From contig NZ_FNIM01000010.1 in NCBI RefSeq assembly GCF_900103885.1, positions 1 to 64,000 on the forward strand: a stretch of 64,000 nt of DNA. Direction: 5' to 3'. Position 1 is the first letter of the stretch, and the number at the start of each line of letters is the position of its first letter. The translations under genes were made by a program, and so were the position numbers. Positions 29,824 to 37,649 of the stretch are shown in pieces. The DNA comes from Actinomyces ruminicola. Lineage in GTDB: Bacteria; Actinomycetota; Actinomycetes; Actinomycetales; Actinomycetaceae. The notes beneath the pieces are model-generated. The model did not search any database, was not told where the DNA came from, and saw only the letters and a program-made list of their open reading frames with translations.

Positions 29824-30768
29824 ATGAGCGTTCCAGTCCCCAACCTCCGCGGCCTCAACCCCGCCCCCGTCACCCCCTTCACCCCCGACGGCGAGATCGA
29901 CTTCCCCGCCATCAAGCGCCTGGGCTCCTGGCTCGGCAGCTTCCCGGAGGTCACCTCACTGGTGGTGCTCGGCCACGCCGGCGAGGGCACCTTCCTCACC
30001 CAGTCCGAGCAGGTCGCCGTCATCGAGGCCTTCGTGGCCTCCACCGACGGCCGCGTGCCGGTCGTCGCCGGCATCACCGGCGAGGGCACCAAGGTCGCCT
30101 GCGAGGAGGCTCAGCGCGCCGTCGACGCCGGAGCCACCGCGGGCCTGATCTACCCCTCCCACGGCTGGCTGCGCTTCGGCTTCCAGCCCGGCGCCCCGCA
30201 GGACCGCTACAAGGCGATCTACGAGGAGACCGGCCTGAACGAGATCCTCTTCCAGTACCCGGACGTCACCAAGTGCAGCTACGACCTGGACACCCAGCTC
30301 GAGATCGCCGCGCTCCCCGGCGTGCACTACACCAAGAACGGGGTGCGCAACATGAAGCGCTGGGACACCGAGATCCCGGTGCTGCGCGAGGCCTTCCCGG
30401 ACCTGACGATCATGAGCTGCCACGACGAGTACCTGCTGCACACCATGTTCGACGTCGACGGCCTCCTGGTCGGCTACGGCAACATCGCCCCCGAACTGCT
30501 GATCAAGCTGCTCAAGGCCGGCCAGGCCCACGACTACGACGCCACCCGCGCCGTCCACGACCAGCTCCTGCCGGTGACCAAGGCGGTGTACCACCGCGGA
30601 AGCCACATGGAGGGCACCGTCGCCCTGAAGGAGGCGCTGGTCGAGCGCGGCGTCCTGGAGACCGCCACCGTCCGCTCCCCGCTGCGGCCGCTGGCCGAGG
30701 GCGCGCACGAGGAGATCGCCGCCGCCCTGGCCGCCGCCGGAATCGGCAAGGCCCGGATCCCGGCCTGA
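29824..30768 (+). CDS. Dihydrodipicolinate synthase/N-acetylneuraminate lyase family protein
   Basis: Class I aldolase of 314 residues with a TIM barrel. The N-terminus LNPAPVTPFTPDGEIDFPAI is the family opening. The GHAGEGTFLTQSEQ loop corresponds to the GTTGE substrate loop. The Schiff-base lysine is in VHYTKNGVRNMKRW (near residue 174), and FQYPDVTKCSY corresponds to the catalytic Tyr region. It probably makes or cleaves a pyruvate adduct. True DapA is less likely, given the LacI control and the neighbouring Dcu carrier. AAGGAAG lies 5' of ATG 29824. Confidence 0.85.
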   Translation: MSVPVPNLRGLNPAPVTPFTPDGEIDFPAIKRLGSWLGSFPEVTSLVVLGHAGEGTFLTQSEQVAVIEAFVASTDGRVPVVAGITGEGTKVACEEAQRAVDAGATAGLIYPSHGWLRFGFQPGAPQDRYKAIYEETGLNEILFQYPDVTKCSYDLDTQLEIAALPGVHYTKNGVRNMKRWDTEIPVLREAFPDLTIMSCHDEYLLHTMFDVDGLLVGYGNIAPELLIKLLKAGQAHDYDATRAVHDQLLPVTKAVYHRGSHMEGTVALKEALVERGVLETATVRSPLRPLAEGAHEEIAAALAAAGIGKARIPA

Positions 30769-30802
30769 GTGGTGACGGCGATCGCTGACCGGTGATCGGC
30801 GT

Positions 30803-30842
30803 GTGCGGCGGCCGCCGTGGGGCCACCCGACGGCCGCCGCAC
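30803..30842 (+). terminator. GC-rich hairpin between aldolase and Dcu genes
   Basis: GTGCGGCGGCCG (30803-30814) pairs exactly with CGGCCGCCGCAC (30831-30842) around a 16-nt loop. It lies 35 nt past the aldolase stop, in a 203-nt spacer. It may be an attenuator or partial terminator that sets the ratio of enzyme to transporter. Confidence 0.5.
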
Positions 30843-30971
30843 GCACCGGGCCGGCTGTGCCCACCCGGCACCGCCCGCCACCGCCCACCACCGGCAGATG
30901 CCCCTCCGCCGCACCATCGGCCCGGGCTCCCGCCAACTGCCCCACCCCCACCGCCCACAACGGAGTAGGCC

Positions 30972-32291
30972 GTGATCCTCATACAGTTCCTCGTCTTCCT
31001 CGCCTTCATCATCCTCGGCGCCAGAATCGGCGGCATCGGCATTGCCTTCGCCGGCGGCGCGGGAGTGTTCGTCCTGTCCCTGCTCGGCGCCACTCCCGGC
31101 GACCTGCCCATGCAGGTGATCGTGTTCATCATGGTCGTCATCTACGCGGCCTCGGCCATGCAGGTCGCCGGCGGGATCGACTACCTGGTCAACCTCACCG
31201 ACCGCCTGCTGCGGGCCCACCCCAAGTACCTGGCGCTGCTGGCGCCGATGGTGACCTACCTGCTCACCTTCGCCGCCTCCACCGGGCAGGTCTCCTTCGC
31301 GACCATGCCGGTGATCGTGGAGGTCGCCAAGGAGAACAACATCCGCCCCACCCGCTCCCTTTCGGTGGGTGTGGCCGGATCGCTGCTGGGCATTACCGCC
31401 TCCCCGATCTCCGCCGCCGTGGTGTTCCTGTCCGGCAAGCTCGAGGAGGGAAACACGGGGTGGACCTTCATCGACCTGATCCTCGTGTCGATCCCCGCCA
31501 CCTTCCTGGGCACCATGACCACCGCCCTGCTGTTCATGCTCTGGGACAAGGCCCGCGGCAACGACCGGCTCGACACCGTGCCCGAGTACCAGCGGCGCCT
31601 GAAGGCCGGGGAGATCGCCCCGCCCAAGCACGAGGTCCGCGAGCTGCGCCCGGGCGCCAAGCTGTCGGTGCTGATCTTCGTGATCGCCCTCGTGGTGGTG
31701 CTGGCCTACTCCATCGCCATCTCCGAGAAGGTCGGGCTGATCAGCGACCCCGTCATGGACGCCGGCCAGTGCCGTATCTCCGTCATGCTCGCCGCCGCCG
31801 GGGCGATCATCGTGGCCTGCCGGGCCAACCCGAAGGCGATTCCGGGCTCGTCGATCTTCCGCACCGGCATGAGCGCCTGCGCCTGCATCCTCGGCGTCGC
31901 CTGGCTGGGCACCACCTTCATGACCGCCAACCAGGACTGGATCCAGGCGCACCTGGGGACGGCCCTGGCCGGCAAGCCGTGGCTGTTCGCCCTGCTCGTG
32001 GTGATCGCCTCCTCGCTGCTTTACTCGCAGGCGGCCTCCACCAAGGCCCTGTTCCCGACGGCGCTGGCGATCGGCGTGGCCCCGGCCACCGTGGTCGCCT
32101 GCTTCCCGGCGACCTCCTCCCTGTTCATCCTGCCCACCTATCCGACCCTGCTGGCGGCGGTTGAGCTCGACGACACCGGCTCGACGCAGCTCGGAACGCA
32201 TTTCTTCGACCACCCCTTCCTCATCCCCGGGCTCATGGCCACCGGGCTGAGCGTGGTCTACGGCTTCGCCCTGGCCGCCGTCGTCGTCTGA
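30972..32291 (+). CDS. Anaerobic C4-dicarboxylate transporter, DcuA/DcuB family
   Basis: Membrane carrier of 439 residues with about ten helices. The N-terminus FLAFIILGARIGGIGIAFAG, the block AASAMQVAGGIDYLVNLTDR, PKYLALLAPMVTYLLTFAAS, and ITASPISAAVVFLSGK are all characteristic of Dcu antiporters. Dcu carriers exchange fumarate, malate, aspartate and succinate under anaerobic conditions. GTG start at 30972, with CGGAG upstream. Pairing with a pyruvate-type aldolase suggests uptake of a dicarboxylate-like substrate, or export of a product; that is inference. Confidence 0.9.
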   Translation: MILIQFLVFLAFIILGARIGGIGIAFAGGAGVFVLSLLGATPGDLPMQVIVFIMVVIYAASAMQVAGGIDYLVNLTDRLLRAHPKYLALLAPMVTYLLTFAASTGQVSFATMPVIVEVAKENNIRPTRSLSVGVAGSLLGITASPISAAVVFLSGKLEEGNTGWTFIDLILVSIPATFLGTMTTALLFMLWDKARGNDRLDTVPEYQRRLKAGEIAPPKHEVRELRPGAKLSVLIFVIALVVVLAYSIAISEKVGLISDPVMDAGQCRISVMLAAAGAIIVACRANPKAIPGSSIFRTGMSACACILGVAWLGTTFMTANQDWIQAHLGTALAGKPWLFALLVVIASSLLYSQAASTKALFPTALAIGVAPATVVACFPATSSLFILPTYPTLLAAVELDDTGSTQLGTHFFDHPFLIPGLMATGLSVVYGFALAAVVV

Positions 32292-32364
32292 GCGGCGGAT
32301 CAGGCCACGCCCGCGGGTCGCCGCCAGCCCAGGCGCGCACGCCGGCTTCCTCCCCCATCTCCCG

Positions 32365-32414
32365 CCTCCTGGTTCGCGGCCGCACCGCTACGATGCGGTC
32401 AGCGAACCAGGAGG
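32365..32414 (+). promoter_or_regulatory. RNA hairpin that buries the lacI-type gene's Shine-Dalgarno
   Basis: CCTCCTGGTTCGC (32365-32377) is the exact complement of GCGAACCAGGAGG (32402-32414). An inner ACCGC/GCGGT stem sits within the 24-nt loop. The right arm contains AGGAGG (32409-32414), the ribosome site of the GTG start at 32422. In RNA the site would be fully paired. The structure could also act as the dcu terminator. Confidence 0.7.
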
Positions 32415-32421
32415 CAGCATC

Positions 32422-33429
32422 GTGAAAGCCGTGACCCTTAAGGACGTCGCCACCGCGGCGGGCGTGTCCATCTCCACGGCCTCCCGCATCCTCGACGAGC
32501 GCCTGCCGACCTCCCGCTCCGCCTCCGCCCAGCGCGTCAAGGAGGCGGCCGCACGGCTCGGGTACCGGCGCGACGCCGCCGCCTCCGCGCTGCGGCGCGG
32601 CGACACCGGCACCGTCGGGGTGCTGGTGCCGCGCCTGTCCGACACGGTGATGGCGCTGCTGTTCGAGGCGATCTTCTCGGCGGCGGCAGCCCGGGGACTG
32701 TTCGCCCTCGTATCCGTGTGCGGCGACGACTCCGCCGCCGAGGCCCGCGCCGTCGACTCGCTGCTGGCCAGACGCGTTGACGGGCTGGTGCTCGCCACCG
32801 CGCGCCTGGACGATCCTCTGCCCTCCTCGCTGCGCGACCGGCAGGTGCCGCACGTGCTCGCGCTGCGCACCGACGGCGTCTCCCCCTCCTCCGTGTGCGA
32901 CGACGAGCTCGGCGGCTACCTGGCCACGCGGCACCTGCTCGACCTCGGCCATACCGCGATCGCCGTCCTGCCCGGCCCCGACTTCACCTCCACCGCGCAG
33001 CAGCGCCTGGCCGGCTATCACCGCGCCATGGCCGAGGCCGGCCTGGACACGCCGCAGACACGCATCCGCCACTGCGGCTTCGGCTACACCGCCGGACGCG
33101 AGGCCGCCGCCGCAGTGCTCTCCCGGTCGTCGGAGACCACCGCGGTCTTCGCCGCGAATGACCGGCTCGCCATGGGGACCCTGGCCGCGGCCAGCGCCCT
33201 GGGACGCAGGGTCCCGGAGGAGTTGAGCGTCGTCGGCTACAACGACACCCCGGTGGCCGCCCAGTTGGCCGTGCCCTTGACCACGGTGCACGTCCCCTTC
33301 GACCTCATCGCCGTCGGCGCCCTCGACCTGCTGGCCGCGCAGACTGCGGGCACCGGCGAGCAGCCGGCCGACCGCGTAGCCGTCCCCACGCTCATCCCCC
33401 GGCGATCCGCCGTCTCCCGCAAGCGCTAG
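32422..33429 (+). CDS. LacI family transcriptional regulator
   Basis: 335 residues. The N-terminal HTH and hinge read VTLKDVATAAGVSISTASRI through DAAASALRRGDTGTVGVLVP. The periplasmic-binding-protein-like effector domain follows (EELSVVGYNDTPVAAQLAVP, TTVHVPFDLIAVGALDLL). GTG start with AGGAGG at 7-nt spacing, which is sequestered in a hairpin. It follows the aldolase and Dcu genes on the same strand and most likely represses them through the palindrome at 29746. The effector is unknown. Confidence 0.92.
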   Translation: MKAVTLKDVATAAGVSISTASRILDERLPTSRSASAQRVKEAAARLGYRRDAAASALRRGDTGTVGVLVPRLSDTVMALLFEAIFSAAAARGLFALVSVCGDDSAAEARAVDSLLARRVDGLVLATARLDDPLPSSLRDRQVPHVLALRTDGVSPSSVCDDELGGYLATRHLLDLGHTAIAVLPGPDFTSTAQQRLAGYHRAMAEAGLDTPQTRIRHCGFGYTAGREAAAAVLSRSSETTAVFAANDRLAMGTLAAASALGRRVPEELSVVGYNDTPVAAQLAVPLTTVHVPFDLIAVGALDLLAAQTAGTGEQPADRVAVPTLIPRRSAVSRKR

Positions 33430-33451
33430 CGGCGCCTCCAGGAGGGCGCCG
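33430..33451 (+). terminator. Terminator after the LacI-type gene
   Basis: CGGCGCCTCC and GGAGGGCGCCG form a near-perfect stem with one bulged G and a single-base turn, starting at the stop codon's edge. No U-tract follows. Confidence 0.5.
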
Positions 33452-33554
33452 CGCCGGCACCGCCGCCCTCTCCCGCTGACCGCGCCCGCCCGAAACCCGG
33501 CGACTCCCCCTGCGCCCGCTGGCCAAACGCCCCGCTTTGCGCCACGATCGCCCC

Positions 33555-34211
33555 ATGACGCCGGCCCCCTCCCCCGCTCCGCCCGCCATTCCCGCCCTCG
33601 GCACCAGCCCGGTGCGGGCCGTGCTGTTCGACGCCGACGGCGTGCTGCAGCTGATCGGCACCCCCTGGGACCAGGCGCTGACCGCCGGCGGCGGAGAGCT
33701 CTTCTGCCGCCGCCTGCTCGCCGAGGAGGGCCCCGCGCTGCGGGGACACGAGGACCTGCGCACCCTGCTGGAACGGCTGGCGGGCGAGCTGGGACTCACC
33801 GCGAGCGCGGAGCAGCTGCTGGAGCTGTGGTGGCAGGCCACAGCGGACCCGCTCGCCTGGCAGGTGGTGCGCGACCTCAGGGCCGCCGGCTACACCACGG
33901 TGCTGGCCACCAACCAGCAGCACGAGCGCCGCGCGTGGATGCGCTCAGCCCTCGGCTACGACGGCTTGTGCGACGTGGACGCCTACTCCTGCACGCTCGG
34001 GGTGGCCAAGCCCAGTCCGGACTACTTCCACACCGTGCTCGAGCTGGTGGGGGTGCGCCCGCAGGAGGCGCTGTTCGTGGACGACAACGCCGCCAACATC
34101 GCCCAGGCGGCCGCGCTCGGCATCCGCACGGTGCACCACCCGGCAGATGCCGGCGGCGTCCTGCTGCGTCAGGAGGTCGTCTCCGTGCTCGACGGCGCCG
34201 CCTCCGCCTGA
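33555..34211 (+). CDS. HAD family hydrolase
   Basis: Haloacid-dehalogenase-type phosphatase of about 218 residues. Motif I is LFDADGVLQ with both aspartates, motif II is VLATNQQ, motif III is KPSPDYF and motif IV is FVDDNAANI. An inserted helical cap lies between motifs I and II, as in subfamily IA. The substrate is unknown. Starts at 33537 and 33555 are both possible; 33555 fits the motif I spacing better. It follows the lacI-type gene but probably forms its own unit after the terminator. Confidence 0.88.
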   Translation: MTPAPSPAPPAIPALGTSPVRAVLFDADGVLQLIGTPWDQALTAGGGELFCRRLLAEEGPALRGHEDLRTLLERLAGELGLTASAEQLLELWWQATADPLAWQVVRDLRAAGYTTVLATNQQHERRAWMRSALGYDGLCDVDAYSCTLGVAKPSPDYFHTVLELVGVRPQEALFVDDNAANIAQAAALGIRTVHHPADAGGVLLRQEVVSVLDGAASA

Positions 34212-34488
34212 AGCGCTCGCCGGCGTCCCGCCGCTCGAGTGCGTGTCGTCGGCAGGCGCATTCTCGGCTCGCCCGGCTGCCTCCCCGCGCGCGTCCCCGA
34301 CGCGCCGAAGGGCGCCAGAGCGCGCCCGACACGCCGACAGTCATTTCTCATCCTCCGGTAGGAGGCCGTCCAGGTTCATCTCATACTTTCGGAATCCAGA
34401 GTTCATCCATACGGGCTTGCGAGGCGCCTGCGGACACACGAAACTCGGGTCTGTAGGCGCAGCGGAACCGGCGCCCGGAAGGAAGACC

Positions 34489-35094
34489 ATGACGAGCATC
34501 ACGACGTCCGGAGGCATTCGGGGGCGGCGTCCCGCCTCCCCCGCGGACCGCACGCCGGACGCCGTCAAGGCCGCCGCCGCCGCCCACCGGCGGATCAATG
34601 CCCGCCTGGAGGATCCCGCCCGCCTGGCCCCGCGCGTATTCCTGCACCTGATCAACCGCATTCACCGGCTGCTGCCGGGGATAGTGCGTCATCGGGTGCC
34701 GGTGACCTTCATCGGCTATGCGCTCATCAACGGCTCCGGATTCGTCATTGACATGAGCTTCCTGTGGCTGTTCTACGAGCGGCTGCACTGGTTCTACCCG
34801 CTGGCGGTGACCGTGGGGTATGCCCTGGCGGGCCTGTACTCGCTGCTGCTGAACCGGTGGCTGAACTTCCAGTCCCACGGGTCGCTGACCGCCCAGGGAT
34901 CGCGCTACGCGGTCGGCCTGGTCTCCCAGTACGTCATCTTCATTCTGGGGCTGTCCAGCCTGCTGCACCTAGTGGGCGTCAACGCGGAGCTGGCCCGGGT
35001 GATCTCGGCCTGCTGCGAGGGGATTTACCTGTATGTGCTGATGCGCCTGTGGGTGTTTCGCGGCACGCCCGAGCCCGCGTCCGACGCCGCCTGA
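34489..35094 (+). CDS. GtrA family membrane protein
   Basis: 201 residues. A polar N-terminus of about 65 residues is followed by four membrane helices (TFIGYALINGSGFVIDMSFL, PLAVTVGYALAGLYSLLLNR, then two more) typical of the GtrA fold. The signature LNRWLNFQSHGSL and LMRLWVFRG motifs are present. GtrA proteins are thought to flip lipid-linked sugars for wall or surface glycans. ATG 34489 has GGAAGGAAG upstream. The 277-nt spacer before it shows no recognisable site. Confidence 0.88.
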   Translation: MTSITTSGGIRGRRPASPADRTPDAVKAAAAAHRRINARLEDPARLAPRVFLHLINRIHRLLPGIVRHRVPVTFIGYALINGSGFVIDMSFLWLFYERLHWFYPLAVTVGYALAGLYSLLLNRWLNFQSHGSLTAQGSRYAVGLVSQYVIFILGLSSLLHLVGVNAELARVISACCEGIYLYVLMRLWVFRGTPEPASDAA

Positions 35095-35171
35095 GTCCCG
35101 CCTGCGCCATCGCCCGCCACGCGGGCAGGGCCGCCTCAGCCGCCGGTCCGCTGACGCCGCCTGGGCAGCCG

Positions 35172-35978
35172 TCACCAGAAGGCGCGCGTGGTCTCCGTGG
35201 GCCCGTCCAGCTCGGTGAAGCCGGCGTCCACCACCGAGACCGGCCGCTTCCGGGTCCGCCAGGGCTGCGCCGACGGAAAGGCGACGCGCACGCGGTACCC
35301 CTGCGCCGCCCATCGCCGGCGCAGATCCGCCGGCAGCCGCGGGCTCTCCCAGGCCAGCTGGGCGGCGTGAGCGACCTGGGCACACAGCTTCCCACTGGTC
35401 ATCTCCTCCAACGGCGTGACCTCCACCGTCACCAGGGCCTGCTCCGAGACCGAGGCGCTGGTCAGGGTGATCCCGCGGCCGGCGTCGGGGGCCTTGGCGA
35501 CGGCGGCGGTGATTGCGGCGGGCGGAGGGGGCAGCTCGTCGCCGTGGGGGAAGTGCGTGCCCTCCACCTGGGTCTTGGCCAGGGCCGGCGGCAGCGGGCG
35601 GACCGGGCCGGGCACGAGCGCGCGCGCCTCGGCGCTGCCCCACCCGGCCGGACCCGCCTGGGCGACGGTGACGCCGGGAAGCTCCTGGATCTCCTCCCAG
35701 CGGCGGCCGCGAGCGCGGCGCACCAGCTTGCGGATGCGCCCGTCCCGCCAGTACTCAACGGCCTCGTGCCAGGCTCCGCCCGGGGCGGCCTCAGGGGCGG
35801 CCAGCAGGGCGACAACGGCGCGGGCGGAGGCCTCGGCGACGTCGATGCGGCGGGGCGGGTGGACCTTGTCGTAGTGGACGGCGATCTGCATGGCCCAGGG
35901 GACGGCGTGATCGGCGTTCCCGGATGGTGCGGGCGAATCGCCAACAGCGGGGGCGGATTGCGGGGACAATGACTGCAT
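35172..35978 (-). CDS. PTH2-like peptidyl-tRNA hydrolase
   Basis: A 268-residue actinobacterial protein whose C-terminal half carries the Pth2 signature. EEMTSGKLCAQVAHAAQLAW (about residues 191-210) matches the GKxxAQxxHA core that holds the catalytic residues in Pth2 enzymes. The N-terminal half (VPWAMQIAVHYDKVHPPRRI) is conserved in actinobacterial relatives but unassigned. It may release peptides from stalled peptidyl-tRNA; a canonical Pth presumably exists elsewhere. Its ATG (35978) overlaps the divergent HAD gene's ATG in the tetranucleotide CATG. A shorter start at 35891 is possible. Confidence 0.75.
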   Translation of the reverse strand: MQSLSPQSAPAVGDSPAPSGNADHAVPWAMQIAVHYDKVHPPRRIDVAEASARAVVALLAAPEAAPGGAWHEAVEYWRDGRIRKLVRRARGRRWEEIQELPGVTVAQAGPAGWGSAEARALVPGPVRPLPPALAKTQVEGTHFPHGDELPPPPAAITAAVAKAPDAGRGITLTSASVSEQALVTVEVTPLEEMTSGKLCAQVAHAAQLAWESPRLPADLRRRWAAQGYRVRVAFPSAQPWRTRKRPVSVVDAGFTELDGPTETTRAFW

Positions 35979-36606
35979 GCGTCACATTATCTGGGACATG
36001 GGCGGCACACTGGTGGACACCTACCCGGAGGTTGACCGGGTCCTGTGCGAGGCGGCCTTCGGGGACGCCGCCCCCGAGCATCTGCGGCACGTGACCGGGC
36101 TGACCCGGCACTCCATCGCCCATGCAATCGCCACGCTCAGCGACGAGCAGCGCCTTGACCCGGAGGCGCTGGAGGCGGCGTACGCCGACCTCAAGGAGCG
36201 CTGGCGCACCAGGCCCGCGCCCGTCATGGACGGGGCGCGGGAGGTGATGGCGCGGGTCAGCGAGCTGGGCGGACTCAACCTGGTGGCCACGCACCGGGAT
36301 CGGACCTCCGCGACGGCGCTGCTACAGGGGCTGCACCTGGAGATGGATGACGTCGTCTGCGCCCCCGACGGGGTGGCCCGCAAGCCCAGTCCGGACATGA
36401 ACCTGCTGCTGGCGCAGCGACACAACCTGGATCCGGCGGAGGTGCTGTGCGTCGGGGACCGGCCGATCGACGTGGTTGCCGCCCGGGAGGCGGGCATGCC
36501 CGCGGCGCTGCTGGTGCGTCCGGGCACCACCGTGACCCTGCCCGATGACGCCCCCGGTGCGCTCGTCGTAGCCAGCCTGCGGGACTTGCTCCCCCTGCTG
36601 GACTGA
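35977..36606 (+). CDS. HAD family protein with DMGGT motif I
   Basis: 209 residues, HAD fold subfamily IA. Motif I reads IIWDMGGTLVDTYPE, so the second acid (the usual D+2 general acid/base) is replaced by Gly. Motif II is VATHRD, motif III is KPSPDMN and motif IV is VGDRPIDV. The DxGGT form is known in some HAD phosphoglycolate-phosphatase-like relatives, but loss of D+2 may mean weak or absent phosphatase activity. Start ATG 35977 directly opposes the PTH2-like start, so promoters of both genes must lie inside the other gene, or one start is wrong. Confidence 0.85.
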   Translation: MRHIIWDMGGTLVDTYPEVDRVLCEAAFGDAAPEHLRHVTGLTRHSIAHAIATLSDEQRLDPEALEAAYADLKERWRTRPAPVMDGAREVMARVSELGGLNLVATHRDRTSATALLQGLHLEMDDVVCAPDGVARKPSPDMNLLLAQRHNLDPAEVLCVGDRPIDVVAAREAGMPAALLVRPGTTVTLPDDAPGALVVASLRDLLPLLD

Positions 36607-36658
36607 GCCGCGCACCTTCCAGCCCTCCTGGCCCCCCTTCCGGCCCGATCCGCGCCAA

Positions 36659-36784
36659 CACTGTCGCAAACGGGCACAAACACCGGCCCCGACACCAGGG
36701 GCCGGAAACAAAACCGCATGATTCCAATGATCCGAGTACGGCCGTTCGGCACGTCAGATTCGTTTGTGACCGTTTGCGACAGTG
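36659..36784. repeat. Long-arm inverted-repeat element, copy C
   Basis: Arms of 23 bp (36659-36681 and 36762-36784) pair with one mismatch around 80 bp. CCGCATGATTCC starts 33 nt after the left arm (36714). An inner stem CCGGCCCC/GGGGCCGG lies at 36683-36704. It fills the 201-nt gap between convergent HAD and GNAT genes and ends 24 nt past the GNAT stop. Confidence 0.85.
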
Positions 36785-36807
36785 ACGGCTGCTAGTCGGC
36801 TTCGAAG

Positions 36808-37389
36808 TCAGTGATCCGCCGCGCCCGGCAGGCGCATGAGCAGGGCGTCGTCGAAGACCAGGCCGGCGTAGCCGTCCACGTGGGCGGCCGTCTCGAAGCC
36901 GGCGGCCAAGTGGGTGGCCACGGAGGCGTGGTTGGCCGTCTCGACGACGCTGAACAGGTCCTCCCCCGGCGCGACCTCCTGCACGGCGGAGGCCACCGCG
37001 GCGAGCAGCGCACGGCCGATGCCGCGACGGCGGGCGGCGGGATCGACGATCAGGCCGGAGACCATCCAGCGCTCCGGCCGTCCCTCCTCCAGGTCGCCGG
37101 GGAGCAGGAATGCTCCCGACAGGGCCACTGGGGCGGAGGCGTCATCGCCGATCCCGATGTCGGCACTCGCGGGCGCCTCGGCGTCCTCAACGCGGGCCTG
37201 CGGGTCATCGGCGGCCGGCCCCAGTGGCAGGGAGGCCAGGAGCAGCACCGGCAGCGCGGCAATCATGCGCGGCGCCTGCTCCAGGGCCTCCTCCACGGTG
37301 ATGCCCCGCAGGGCGAGCAGGCGGGCCACCCGCGCGGCGTCGTCGGGCTGGGCGGGGCGGATGAGCGCGCCGGGATACGTGGCGCTCAT
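36808..37389 (-). CDS. GNAT family N-acetyltransferase
   Basis: 193 residues. It opens ALIRPAQPDDAARVARLLAL. The acetyl-CoA pyrophosphate loop is VDPAARRRGIGRALLAAV (R-R-x-x-G-x-G/A pattern, about residues 116-133). The C-terminal HASVATHLAAGFETAAHVDG matches the usual GNAT strand and helix. The acceptor is unknown. Its ATG (37389) overlaps the stop of a 37-codon upstream frame as ATGA. Confidence 0.85.
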   Translation of the reverse strand: MSATYPGALIRPAQPDDAARVARLLALRGITVEEALEQAPRMIAALPVLLLASLPLGPAADDPQARVEDAEAPASADIGIGDDASAPVALSGAFLLPGDLEEGRPERWMVSGLIVDPAARRRGIGRALLAAVASAVQEVAPGEDLFSVVETANHASVATHLAAGFETAAHVDGYAGLVFDDALLMRLPGAADH

Positions 37390-37499
37390 GCCCGGATCCC
37401 GCCCTCGACCGGGAACTCCTCCAGGCTGCGCGTGTGCACATGGGCGTCGGTGGTGGGCACCGGGGTGGAGGCGAGGCGGCTGCTGCAGGTCGTGCGCAT
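37386..37499 (-). CDS. Possible 37-residue upstream peptide coupled to the GNAT gene
   Basis: Short frame MRTTCSSRLASTPVPTTDAH to EEFPVEGGIRA, ending in an ATGA overlap with the GNAT start. No family was recognised. A 6-bp hairpin GGTGCA-TCA-TGCACC lies just upstream of its start. It may be a leader peptide or chance. Supporting evidence is only the overlap. Confidence 0.25.
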   Translation of the reverse strand: MRTTCSSRLASTPVPTTDAHVHTRSLEEFPVEGGIRA

Positions 37500-37513
37500 G
37501 GGTGCATCATGCA

Positions 37514-37556
37514 CCAGTGGGCCCCGGCGCCTGAAAGAGGCGCCGGGGCCCACTGG
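37514..37556 (-). terminator. Strong terminator after gadC
   Basis: Perfect 19-bp stem (CCAGTGGGCCCCGGCGCCT and its complement) with a GAAAG loop. It lies about 93 nt past the gadC stop and upstream of the GNAT unit on the minus strand. No U-tract. Confidence 0.75.
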
Positions 37557-37649
37557 GGTTGGGCTGATCACCGGTTCGGACCCGGACGGGAGGAGCGCAC
37601 CGGTTGTTGCCAGGACGCTCCGGCCCCGGGGACGATCCGGTTCTGCCGG

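Noticed and set aside
30534-32213. 559-codon minus-strand open frame opposite dcu
   Set aside because: His/Gly-rich antisense frame without recognisable domains; the plus strand encodes a clear Dcu carrier.
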